A stretch of DNA of 64,000 nt from NCBI GenBank assembly GCA_023014335.1, contig JAECYW010000008.1:1488001-1552000 (forward strand), read 5' to 3'. Under the pieces are notes generated by a model. That model was not told where the DNA came from. It made no database searches and saw nothing but the letters and a program-made list of their open reading frames with translations. This document shows positions 39,842 to 50,901 of this stretch, in pieces (within the stretch, counting starts at the first letter, position 1; the number at the start of each line of letters is the position of its first letter). Both the position numbers and the translations under genes were made by a program. This stretch comes from Galerina marginata. Lineage: Eukaryota > Basidiomycota > Agaricomycetes > Agaricales > Galerinaceae.

Positions 39842-40564
39842 GGCGTGGGTTCGAAACGCTTGTTGACATGATTGGGTGGCAACAGATTACGTAAGTCAAA
39901 TTTCCCCATCGCCTCCTGGGACTCCGCTAGACACTCCTCTCAAACAATCATGAGTTTCGCAAAGGCTTTCTCGCCAGCTCTAAGAGAGATTCGTATTCTA
40001 TGTTCTCAAACTGGCCCAGCCTCTGAAGGAACAAGGTGATTTCAGTTTTGACTTTTCCGCGAATATAAAGTGCTGAAAGAATTGCAGACAATTCATCCTC
40101 TCAAAATACCCAACTATCAAGAAACATAACCCAGAACTCCCTGTCCTAATTAGAGAAGCAACCGGAACGCCTGCTAGAGTATTTGCGAGATTTGGTGAGC
40201 AGCTATGTTCTGGCCAACGGTCTCAAGTCTAACTGTCGTTACCCAGAGCGTGGCGTTGAGAAGCATGTTGAACTGGATAATCTTCCTGTCGCTGAAGTTG
40301 AAATGAAAATCGGGCAACTACTACACTCCTAATATCGCCAATGTATGATGCTTTTTGCTGTGTCTTATCCTATCACCTCCTGGTCTTCGATGGGGTTTTA
40401 TTTGGAACTTAATCCTTTTCAGCGTAGAATTTATGGCAATCATTATTCGAGGCAAACTAGTGACGATTATGCACACCAATGTTATGAAGTACTTCAAAGG
40501 GTCATCTATTATAATTATAGCATAGGAATACAGATATATTACAGGAAAGCCATTTGAATCTTCG
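39842..40564. other. Intergenic, no supported gene
   Basis: Promoter side of the RGS gene and 3' side of the 7-TM gene. No recognisable coding signal. Confidence 0.45.
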
Positions 40565-42000
40565 TCACCGGCTTCGTCTTGAAGACGGACCGGTGTCAGC
40601 AGGTTGTCTTCCATCCTCCACGTCTTCGGATTTATATTCGTGAGTTTCTTGTCCTCGTTCGAAATCAACATGGCCTCCACTGACTATTGTATCAAGGACA
40701 ACCACTTGTTGTGTTCCCGCTTGCAGCATGCTCACTGTTGTATGCACGTCCTTTGTGTTATGTCCAAGTGCAATTTGAACAATAAGTAAAATGGGCATGA
40801 TACACTAAAGTGAATCGGTCAGAATCCTGTTTCGCGTAGCAGAAAAATCACACCAACAACCACACGGATCGAAATCGCCGCTGCCATAATCTGGGGAACA
40901 CCAGTTAGAAACGCGAGCGCCCCATTTCTAAAATATCTCACAATGAAATTCGTGGTCGATAGAATAAACACGAGAACAGCCGACATTGTATAGATCAGCC
41001 CCGATTCAACCCTTGGAATCGTGAGTGAAGTAACTTGTATGTCGAACAACGCTGTACTCACAGAATACCGACAGCAAAATGGTAATGAGAAACCATCCCT
41101 CGGCCCATAACTCGTTTCACTTCTCTGGCGATCCATAGAATCCGTCCAGCTGCGGCAGACTTGTTGTCAGCGACACAATGTTATGAATCGAGATAGAAAG
41201 GATTTACCGGTCAAAAGAGTGACCACAATGTTCAGAGCTAGGACCGATACTATGTATGGTCCTACAAGGAACTCCAGGGAGGGCAGTAGTGTTCCTTCAC
41301 TGAGGATACCGAGTACTGCCAACTGGTTCAGACCCCAGAATCAAATTTGACCATGAATCAAAACACACCTGTCCCTGCTACAAGGAGCAATCCAGACGCG
41401 CAGAGAATGCTCTTCCTTTTCCCCCAGACCACGAAACAACGAAGAATCTAGCGCCGATTCAGTCGAGAAACAAATCCACTCGAAAGGAAGCCAACATACC
41501 AGTATAACATCAGCAATTACGCTTTATCATTGTCAGTGTCTCTCAGACGTGGAATTTCAACGGCTAATACTGACTTATTAACTAAGTGGAGGAGGAATTT
41601 CGGGTGCACTGCCCTGAACAGCGTCGTGCTATCCCCTCGATATAGCCACTGTGTGTGTGCGAGGACCACATTCCAGGAAACGGCGATATCCGCCGTGGCA
41701 AGGATAAACATGACAATTAATGCACCCAACATCACCATTGGCACCCTGCTTCTTCTCCTCCGCAATAAAACGCGTGTGCAGATGAAGAAAAGGATGACAT
41801 GCATTCCTGATACGCCAGCGGTCTGTAAATTTCTTTCAGGCCCTGATAAGCACTGATTAAGGCGCACCGTAGAGCAGGGATTCTACCTGCGGTTGGTATC
41901 ATAAGCATTGAGCGTTGAACTTGAACGCGAGGTTTTAAACTTTGCTGATACTCACGACGAACCCTAGTAAAAGAGGTGACAGATAACTGTCTGTAAGCAT
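40565..42000 (-). CDS. Seven-helix membrane protein of a fungal family (copy D), possibly 5'-truncated
   Basis: Multi-exon gene with hydrophobic segments in the order of its neighbour at 42810-44319: SGMHVILFFICTRVLL, VMLGALIVMFILATADIAVS, a segment ending FVVWGKRKSILCASGL, LVGPYIVSVLALNIVVTLL, ESGLIYTMSAVLVFIL, then IMAAAISIRVVVGVIFLL. The C-terminal cytosolic tail is polar and charged (VDFERGQETHEYKSEDVEDG). Agaricomycetes have many such 7-TM proteins of unknown ligand, some proposed as receptors. The first helix of the sister gene is not recognisable here; ATG 42000 (MLTDSYLSPLLLGFV) is a weak start. Splice sites are frequent and only partly resolved, so the span is approximate. Confidence 0.6.
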
Positions 42001-42809
42001 GAACGAAGGCCCCCAAGGATTTTGAAATCGTGGATGGAGTCGGTGTTGCGCCATACCACCAGAACCGATGTGCATCCCTTGCTTGCACGTTCTACAACCC
42101 GGTGCAGGGGGAAGTTCGGGGTTGGCACAACTGGAGACCGAGATGGAGAAATGGCCAACGATAATGAAGAGCTCTACTCAAAAGAATCATTTAGCCGAGA
42201 GGTAAAGACGAGAGGTATGTTCCCACCCATGTCGGCCTCTTCAGAAATGATTCCGCGTTCGCGTCCAGGGCTGCGATCATATGTCGTCCTCTCACGGTGT
42301 CCCTAACCAATGCCATTGCCTATAACCATTCTCAGCATGTTCTCCTACGATGGGAGCGTCAAAAATCACAGCTTCCTTCCAGACTTACGGGCCACGTCCA
42401 AGCTTACATACAAATAAATGAGAGTAGTTTCTGTGTGAAGTGATGGATTTGATCTCCTTACAAGCCATTAAGAGGATGGAACTTCCAAAGGTTTTGATGC
42501 TTATGGCAGTTCACAGCATTTCATGAACATAGATAAATGGCGTTTAGAAGTTCCATTGGCGAAGTCAAAAGACGTTCACCATGATTGACTGCATTTATCA
42601 ATATGGAGTGACTGGATCACACCCGGGATCGTAAATCAATCCCCAGTAGATGATTACTTCGAAAGTCCTACTCGGATTACCCGAACCCTCTATGGTTAAT
42701 ACATCTCGTCTAAGTGCTATTATATCTTTGAGTTTGTAAGCTAGTAGGGCTACAGATAAATTACAGAAAGTGGTTAGTCCTCTGAGGGCCAGCAAAGAAG
42801 ACGCCGCAA
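42001..42809. other. Intergenic between the tandem 7-TM genes
   Basis: No coding family recognised; may hold an unrecognised first exon of copy D. Confidence 0.4.
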
Positions 42810-44319
42810 TTATTGGGTGATACTTTGCTGCCGGGACGACATTTTGGGAAGGGTGACGCCTTCTAGGATTTGTGAAGAATTCATAGCCTCTTCGTCGACG
42901 AGATGGGGTCGGATAATTGACCTTCTGGGTTCGCCTCCATGAGAAGTAGTTACAAGGGTGTCCAAAACGAGAGAAGTTGAACGGCCACCGAATTCCGACA
43001 TGGTCTCTTCTGTAGGGAAATCTCTCATAACCCGGCCGAGACCGACTTGAACAATCAATAGCGTCGGCATGATGGCCTATTGTGATAGTGAGCGTCACTG
43101 GAATAGAGTCGTCTGAGGGATTATACTGACAACGACCCTCAAACAAATCGTGATGACAATCAGCTGAAAGAAACGCGGGTTAGGTGACACCTTTGGAGTA
43201 TTACGAAAAACTCACCCTGTTCAGAGAATTTAAAGGGAAGAGAACATAAGTCAAAATACAAGCCGAATAGACGACACCGGATTCTGTACTGCAAAGCCGA
43301 TAATCAAAGTTGTGAAAAGTCGGTGCATCCATGGCTGTCACTCACATGATAGCCATGGCTGTATGGTAGCTTCCAATTTGCCGATGTCCAAAAAGGACAT
43401 TGGCAACCCTAGAAACCCAGAATATCCGACCGACTTCAAAAAGTGTCAAAGAAAAAAATACTAACGAGGAATTCGAAACTGTGCACTGACCAGTCACTAT
43501 CGTTAATATCACGTTGATACAGAAAATCGACCATATATACAAGGGAATGAACGCGTTTTGAGGGAAGGCAATTGCCTCTCCGAGGCCAAGGTATCCCCAA
43601 ACTGTCATAATTTATCAGACGTTGCTCCCTACAGCGAATAGGAATCAAAAGGCTTCACCTGTGTCGGCCAGAACAAGAAACGATGCTCCAATAAGGATAT
43701 ACTTCGACTGACCCCATACCATATAGCAGCGATATAACTTTTAGGGAGTTAGTGGAGATCAAACTTAATGGAATTGGCGGACTAACCAATAACAAGTCTG
43801 CGATCAAACTAACCGATGTTCATATTGAAAGCGTCGCAAGACACAATCCAGCATGCTGCATAAGACGACTTACTTATTGGAAACGAAAACCGGATTCTTG
43901 ACGTAAACTAGCCTTGCGATTTGGCGGGAATGGTCTGGGTCCAAGGCATTTACAATGTCGTGTGTCAAAATTCGCATAGTTATTGAAATATCCACTGTCG
44001 ATAACGCAAACATGACGATTGCCGAAATGAAAATAAACCACTGGGTGGATCGCCTGTTCCGCACGAGTATGAACATGCATATGCAAAAGAGGACTACATG
44101 AATCCCTGAAACAAGCTGTTGAGACGAGAAAGGGGCCCCAGATATCTTAAATACCGTAGAAAAGAATTTCAACCTTTGGGAATGTAAGTCAGTGAAACCC
44201 AAACAATAAGACGGAACACATACTACTCCAGCTGTATTGACTGCGAGAAAGAAAGATATCTCGTTGTGGAGGACCTCATCCAAAAAGATCTGGTTGAGGA
44301 CGGGAGTGAGGTCCGTCAT
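42810..44319 (-). CDS. Seven-helix membrane protein of a fungal family (copy C)
   Basis: Begins MTDLTPVLNQIFLDEVLHNE followed by ISFFLAVNTAGV, then helices LVSGIHVVLFCICMFIL, WFIFISAIVMFALSTVDIS, LIADLLLLYRCYMVWGQSKY, ILIGASFLVLAD, FIPLYIWSIFCINVILTI, ESGVVYSACILTYVLF and LIVITICLRVVVSI. The family signature (L/F)IADLLL.YRCY.VWG is clear. The tail ends VTLPKMSSRQQSITQ with stop 42812-42810. About eight or nine short introns. Together with copy D it forms a same-strand tandem pair, a typical arrangement for this expanded family. Proposed role: membrane receptor or transporter-like protein; there is no direct evidence of ligand or G-protein coupling. Confidence 0.7.
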
Positions 44320-45065
44320 CTGAATGTCGACGACAAAAACCCCCAAGCAACGCGGAGGGAACAAGCAGCAAGCAAAATGACGAAAGAGAGGGAAGGTGAC
44401 AGGTCGGGAGAGTCCAGGTATTTGATCACTTCAGAATCGATCTGACATTTCCGACCTGTAGCATTAGGATCACGAGACTGACAATGATGTCGACGCGTCC
44501 AGCGCTGCCGAACAGGTTGTAACCACAAATGGGGATGGCGATGGCGAAGATGAAGACTTTGCGACAAAATTAGGATTTCCTTTTGGGCGTCGAATGTTGT
44601 CAATATGCAGTTACAGTTTAATATTCAGCATCTTCATAGGCGAAGCGTAAGTGAGTCCTATCTTTGAATCCTCCAATAGGCGTTGACCCTTGCACTCGTT
44701 CGGGTAATAAAGCCCGGGAAATGCCTGTCATGGTGGGGTATCTATAAGATTCAGTCAATTCTGGAAGTGCGAATGATGGCTGCCAACGACAGGCTATAGG
44801 ATGAACGCTCCACTACACTCTGAGTTTAACAGCCCTGCCGTCCACAACCTTGTAAGAGCTTCCCAAGGTCATGAGACCGAGGACGTCGAGGCAGGTTCCT
44901 CCGTTCGTGGAACAGACTGGCAGGGAAAGCAAAACCCATGAAGCGATGGCCCTCCAATTTGCTCTGCCAAGATACCGGATTGGTAAAATTACTTTCACCG
45001 CTTTAATGTAGCCAAGAGAACGCCTGACTCATTTTGAAAAGGAGATCGGCAGGGTTGCAATGAAA
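44320..45065. other. Intergenic, no supported gene
   Basis: A 61-codon frame at 44813-44998 on the minus strand (MKVILPIRYLGRANWRAI) is hydrophobic and next to the broken gene at 45066, so it may be part of the same decayed locus. Not enough to call. Confidence 0.35.
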
Positions 45066-45541
45066 TCATGTCATTGCATTAGAACTGGAGCCCAAAATCA
45101 TGAGGCTCTAAAAATACTGGAACAGTATTGTTAAGGTTGCTTGAAAAAAACTCGTAAATCAAATGGCTACTCACCAGCGACAATGCTAATAAAATAATAA
45201 ACGTCGATAAATGTTGATGTGTTCCGAGGTCTGACTGGGGTAGTGCCCAGGAAGGATTTAGAGACGCTAGGCAAAGCAAAGATGCTATAGCTGCCTATGT
45301 AACCAGAAGTCCGAGCATCCTACGACTCCGACTGAGAAGAACGGACTGATCGGGTGGAGGCTCCCATTCAGCTGGCGGTCGTGAGTACTAAGTAAAATGT
45401 ATTAGAGGGAAAAATAAACGCGACGAACACCATACTGTATTGTTTGTCAAACGCTCCGAATGTTGAGAAGGCTCCGGCGGCTCTTCCCAACACATTTATG
45501 GCCACAGGTTCACGATCTGGCGGAAGAGGTGTCAATGCCAT
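45066..45541 (-). pseudogene. Small membrane-protein gene broken by an in-frame stop
   Basis: Reading from ATG 45541: MALTPLPPDREPVAINVLGR then GAFSTFGAFDKQY, an intron to about 45374, EWEPPPDQSVLLSRSRRMLG and LLVT, then TAG at 45297-45295, after which the same frame continues AAIASLLCLASLNPSWALPQ and a hydrophobic STFIILLALSL. A last short exon can be spliced on (stop 45068-45066). The continuity on both sides of the stop suggests a nonsense change in a formerly intact gene of about 130 codons with two helices. Family not recognised. A cryptic intron over the stop cannot be excluded. Confidence 0.45.
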
Positions 45542-46537
45542 TGCCCAAGGTCGTAAGGTACTTGTGGCAAAAGGGGAAAAGGCCGATCCAGTAGGACTTT
45601 AAATCTCGAAGTCAGCTGTGAGTTTTTGGCGTCATCTGTGCGCTGATTGCGAATTACGCTGTCGTCGTCTGCGCCACACCAAGTCCATGCTTGAAGCGCT
45701 TAACCAGTGTGGCGCAACTAATGTGAGCACTTTGGATGAACCTCCTGGACCGACGTGGTCGTGTCGGGTCCGTTACGCCGGTCGAAGAAAAAATTGGCTG
45801 TCATTCAAAGTGTACAGAATTGAGTCAACGACAAAACGTGAATGATGAATAGCATGCTTCATCTCCACTTACCTGGGGATTGCTTATATATAGATGAAGC
45901 CTGACATTCCGGAGATTGGCAAGGGCTTCATAAAGCAGCTGGCGATGAGATCGGAAAACTCGATGCAGGTTCCTCAGGTCGTGGAATAGGCAATTAGGAA
46001 TGACTTTGAGTCTGAATAAGTTTTTAGTTAATAGAGTTTGGCAAAACTGATGTAACATACGTTGGAGGCCCTGTAGATCGCAAATTATCAATAATTTGAC
46101 ACCGACAACCGAGATCTCGAAAGTATGTTATACCGTCACCTACCCGGACTGTCGATTCTAAACCTTGACTTTGGTAGAGGAACAAGAGGAAACATGCCTG
46201 TGGCAGCCTGTCGGTCTTCGGAGAGTTGGGCATAGCTGAGTTATGTAATAAATTCACGTGATGTATTGCTTCTCCCACCCCTATCTCAGCATCTGGGTCA
46301 TTCAAAGGACTCAATGCTATCTACTGCAAAAAAGCTTTCGATGAGCCATGGGCGAATTGGCGTAGATTGATGAGTTGATTGTCAAACACGCGGCAAGTGA
46401 TAGTAGGTTCCCAGACCACCAGATACTCGAGGTCATTTAACATTTTATGGTGACAAGGGCGTAGTTTTGTGCATGGCTTGGATTCGTATGTTACGTGAGT
46501 AGATAGTTTATAACCGTGTAAATGGATCGGAATATCT
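45542..46537. other. Intergenic, weak open frames only
   Basis: The longest minus frame, 46024-46314 (MSPLNDPDAEIGVGEAIHHV), shows no known similarity. A stretch near 45890-45950 (LYEALANLRNVRLHLYI) recalls the leucine-rich tail of fungal F-box proteins, but stops interrupt it and no F-box is seen. Confidence 0.35.
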
Positions 46538-47885
46538 TCAAGGCTTCAGGAAGTTGTCATATGAAGCACTGGCATTAACACCCTAGAGGTCTGTTAGATG
46601 TAGTAAATTCCGCCGAGAAATTGGGACTCACCATTGTAATGTATCCAATGAGGCCTTGCGAAATCACCCCACCAACAAGGTGGACCTTGAATATAGGGTT
46701 GTATTTACCTTCGGCTCCATAACTGTCGTGGAAGATGTTCAATGAGTCCTGCCAATTCCGTGTGCGACCACGGATATCTTTAATGGGATTCGTCACGTAA
46801 GGGAACATTTTGTCGACGTTCATGTTCATGTCTTCGTCAAAAAAGAACTGCCCGACGTGGGCAAGTCGACCAGCTTTAAAGGTGTTATTTTCTGCTATTG
46901 GGGTCCATTCCGGGAAGACTTTGGTATGGATATGCGTTGCGCGTCCGGTGTAATATCCAGGGTATATAGCTTGAGCTCGGGTTGAGAGTCTAAGGATTAA
47001 AAGATAAAGGGATGAACCTACTGGTAAACTGTGCGACGCCATTCCTATCTGTTGGCCAAGCTCCTCGCAGCCAGGTTTCTTCCTGCACAGTCCGGGGGAA
47101 TGGTGGCAACAAGCCTCTTCTGATACCTGTCGATGCCGGTGGCTCATTCATTAAGTGAGGGTGGGGCAGGGGGTGGCCTTCATATCATATCAGTCATCGG
47201 GTACTTTACTTTCTGTAAACACGGTGCAGACAAACCAGCATAATGGCCAGTAGCGTTCGCCTGCCATATGTCAACTAAAACATTTGGAAGCGGTTGACAT
47301 GTCTCTACGTCCATAACTCCTATATCCAACAGCTAAAGATAATGAGACTCAAGACTGGCATTGCAATATCATAACTCACCAGAAGCAACCCATCTTGCAT
47401 CTCTGCAATATTCTGTCGTATCGGATGTCCTTCTGTATGATAGTAAGGGCCTTCGGTCACCTCTGGGGCGAGCACGCAAGTGTTGTTTTGGATATGGGTG
47501 TCAGATATAGGAGTACATTTCATGAAGGTTTCATCATCTTTCTGGTCGTGAGAGGGGGCCTGTTCTACTTTGTGAGGCGAATCGCCCAGGTCCTTGTATG
47601 TATCTGCGGAGAATAGTTCCTGATATCCAGGAAGACCCGGGCCACCACCAAGGACCCGCTGGGCCCATGCCTGCTTTCGAGCAGCAGTAAATGACTCGAC
47701 CGCTGGTGCACACTGCAACCAAGATCAGAATGCATTCACCATTGGGATATACAGAATAAACGTACGTGGAAAGCGGCAGCCTGCAGCGCGCGTTGGACTT
47801 CTATCTCCTGATCTGACTTTGGCTCGCGGTGGGCCAGAGCTTGACTAAACAAGGCTAGAAAAACAGTACTCCTTGGAAAAAGCAT
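46538..47885 (-). CDS. Secreted intradiol ring-cleavage dioxygenase-like protein
   Basis: Begins MLFPRSTVFLALFSQALA, a signal peptide, then REPKSDQEIEVQRALQAA. The middle is CVLAPEVTEGPYYHTEGHPIRQ, the conserved loop before the catalytic core. The core reads LLDIGVMDVETCQPLPNVLV, DIWQANATGHYAG, then after an intron GIRRGLLPPFPRTVQEETWL, and YPGYYTGRATHIHTKV. In intradiol enzymes two Tyr and two His bind Fe(III); here the Tyr of HYAG, a Tyr of YPGYY and the two His of HIH fit these places. The last exon is short, GVNASASYDNFLKP, stop 46540-46538. Extracellular members in wood- and litter-decay fungi act on catechols and hydroxyquinol. Its head is 0.43 kb from the tail of the co-oriented cyclase-like gene upstream. 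Confidence 0.87.
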
Positions 47886-48313
47886 GTTGGGGAAGCTAAT
47901 AGTCACCAAACGGCTGGTGGTCGTTTATGTAGAGTTTGGGATGGCGCTCGGCCAACACGAAAGTAGTTCATGGGTTCACATGAGAATGCACGAGCAAGGC
48001 CCGCCCGACAGGATCGCACGGGTCGGTCGGTGCTAAACCTATCATTCGGGTTAGGGTCTTCCGCTGTGCGTTCCTCAAGGACGACTCGCGTGATGTATTG
48101 CTCCTCTGAGTTATTGTACATAATTCGCGGGTAGGATTCTCTTTTAAGGTATACAAGACAAAGGTGTAACAGTGGAGGAATACGTAGGGGGAGTAAATTC
48201 CTGGCGGCAAGCGACGAAGGACCTGGAGTCCAATGAACGGAGGCCTAGTCTTCTGTCGGTGCTGCAGGTGGATTGAGAAACATGTTAGACAACGGAGTAA
48301 GCAGTCGTCTAGA
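47886..48313. other. Spacer between dioxygenase and cyclase-like genes
   Basis: Short promoter-length interval upstream of the dioxygenase ATG on the minus strand. No coding family seen. Confidence 0.5.
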
Positions 48314-49797
48314 TCAGTCTAGCCATATCGCATGGCTTGCCCCATGAATTTCATCTTCATGACCTTCACTCGTAGGGTCCGTCGTCGAGCTGGGCCATTC
48401 GGAAACGACTCTCACACCACCCTTTCTCCATCCATCCCACTCCAAGACGCGTATTGCGCCTCCTCCGGAAGGAGAAGCGGTAGCTTCATCATCGTCCGTC
48501 AGCAATATCCACAAGCCATCTGTGTCATCGCCTCCCATACTCTTTGACCGTATATCAATTGCATTGGCTTTTCCACCAGATGTAGGTGTTTGGAATCGCT
48601 CTGCTTCGATGTCCTCATGTCCGCTGTCCCCTGGAGGAACCCTCGCGAAATTCCCGTCTTCGTCCAGAGGAAACACGCTGAGCCAACCGCGAACGTTTGA
48701 GGTTGATCCACGCGTCGTCGTTATCAGTAGTTCAGGGCTTGGTTTTGAAGCTGTTGAGGGTGGGAGCATGAGTGTATCGCCACGGAAATGGTCGCGTGAG
48801 TTTAGAGGCGACGAAGATTCGCTGGAATTCCGTAGATCCTGAGGCAGCATAGAGCGAGAACCGATATGTTCTAAAGTTGTGGGTAGAATACGATACGCAT
48901 CCACAAAGTTAGCTGAAGCCGGTTAGAGCGGTGGTTCATTTGTGCGAGTGATTAGGAGGCTCACTATGTTCAGTAACGCAATATAGGACTTTGCCGTTCG
49001 GATGAATTTTAACATGTCGTGGACCATCTTTCGCGTTCTTTCCCCGCGGTGACCCAACAGACGATATGTGGGATAATTGGCCACTGCTTAATTCATGGCT
49101 ATACATTTCAATGGAATCCGTTCCAAGAACTGGAACAAAGGCATAACGAGAAGATGGCGTAAATTCGATTCCATGGGAGCCATATCGCTGGTGCTGGGTG
49201 AATGGTTTAAAACTCAAGAAGACCAACTCCAATTACGTACAAGAGCCACTCTCGTCTTATCTGCGGTTTCCAGTTGGTCCTCGGGTATGAAGAGAATTTG
49301 TTGCAGTTTTTCGCCCAGGGCTCCAGTATCGCTATCGATAACGTGTGATTCCCCAGTGGGCCCACCGACGGAATAAGCACGGGTAAAAGGTGGAGGAACA
49401 GCAATGTACGAAGAAGTAGCGGCTACGACGCTCTCAGCATGGGACAGTAATGAAAAATGATACCTGGAGACACACTGATTGGCACGGTATTGATGTGCGT
49501 CACTCTCCATGGATCCGAACGCTCGACATGCCAACTCGAAAGCGATGGGGGAAGGGCCCAACTCGTGGTGTATACGCGATCTTTCAGTTGATTAGCCGCC
49601 AGATACTGGTGTGGGCCATTTGCAGGGACGGTCTGCAAGTGCGATAACGAGCGACTAGAAGGCGAGAATGCAAGCAGGAAGAGGGAAACGGACCGAAATG
49701 AGCCAGATAAGATATGGTATAGCGGCGCCTCTGGGACCCCACTTGTGTTGTTGACACTGACAGCTTGCTGGTAGTGGAGAGCGTGTTGTACGTCCAT
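48314..49797 (-). CDS. Carboxy-cis,cis-muconate cyclase-like seven-bladed propeller (lactonase, PF10282 type)
   Basis: From ATG 49797: MDVQHALHYQQAVSVNN. Blade motifs typical of the eukaryotic carboxymuconate lactonising family: YHILSGSFRSVSLFLLAFSP, NGPHQYLAANQLKDRVYTT, then SYIAVPPPFTRAYSVGG, HGIEFTPSSRYAFVPVLGTD, GPRHVKIHPNGKVLYCVTEH, and a long last exon (~48904-48314) with LMLPPSTASKPSPELLITTT and ending SHAIWLD. At least four exons; the intron after VPISVSPA (about 49461-49418) restores frame. The family converts 3-carboxymuconate, the product of protocatechuate ring opening, to its lactone. It sits upstream of the dioxygenase on the same strand, a functionally sensible neighbour. No signal peptide is obvious, so the two may act in different compartments. 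Confidence 0.82.
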
Positions 49798-50901
49798 TGA
49801 CGCAAGGCAGTTGGCGAGACAGGCGAAATCAGAAGAACTCGAAGAAACCTGCTACAGACTTCCGGCGGATAAACAGGTGGGTTATACTTTACTAAACCTG
49901 ACCCAGGTGAGTAAAGTGAGGACAAGTTGTGGGATCCGGCGAAGAGTTCAACGTCCTTAACTGCGTGACGGGTTCGGAGTACTACTTTTCTTGTGCAAGT
50001 GTCTGGATACTGTCAATGTCAAGGTTATGGTTAGTTCAAGGCAGTCCTAGAAAACGAGTGACAATGGATAAGAAAATAGCGACTGTTGCTTCGCATGCTA
50101 GAAAGCGGTTTTGGGCAAGTTGGGAGACAAGCGACATGTGGTCATCGGACATCCGGCCGGAATTCGAAGCGGTGTAACTCCGAGTCGCGGTAAATGATCA
50201 TGCGTGTTTACAAAGTTTGGAATTACGAGACCTTATGTAATAAGGAATCGTCTTAACCTGATGTTCAAAACCACGATTCCCCGCCATTTTATTACCCGGA
50301 TAATTTGTTGATATTTGTGTACGGTTCGGCTTTTGAGGAAACCGAGCCGATCCTTAGGTCCTCTCTTGTAAGAAATCCTCTTCGAGCCCAGATCTATATA
50401 GGTTTGTCTCGTTTAAATCATAGCACGTCACGGTCCTGTACGACGGCCGCGAGGAGCCAACCGAAGGTTTGGCGACGAGTGGCGGGATCATCGAGAACTA
50501 GGAGAGAACATGTGATTTTATTCGATGGGTAAGAAACCATTTTTTCGTTAGTTAAATTCGAATTCGAGTATTTACATAAATCCAGTGAAGCAAAGTAGTG
50601 GTCTATGCGTAGTTGACCACTGGTTGAACTGAGACGGCGTTAATGAAGGCCTTAAATAAAGGTCTCGTACCTGCCATGCGAAGCAGTGGCCGACACACCC
50701 GCACGTCATGAAGTACTAATCCAAATGTAAGTTAGTAAATTTTACATGGCTGGTATACATTATTTTTGAGTAATTCCGTTAACGTTAGTGCTAGTATCTC
50801 TGGGTAAAATTGAAAAGGCGTGAATAGGACGGAGTCCAAAAGTTCTTAACCAAATGAGTGGAAGAAGGATAGCGGAGAAAGGTGAAATGTCCATGATCAG
50901 C
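49798..50901. other. Intergenic with a dispersed repeat fragment
   Basis: 50451-50484 (GAGGAGCCAACcGaAGG..GGCGACGAGtGGCG) matches 13443-13475 inside element Y, and the text after it is weakly similar as well, so part of this spacer probably derives from the same repeat family. No gene seen. Confidence 0.45.

Noticed and set aside
38497..39909. A 470-codon minus-strand frame starting MGKFDLRNLLPPNH as the full RGS protein
   Set aside because: Its N- and C-terminal parts run through introns in the wrong phase. The frame from 39841 gives the conserved RGS start and the exon at 38641 gives the expected last two helices.
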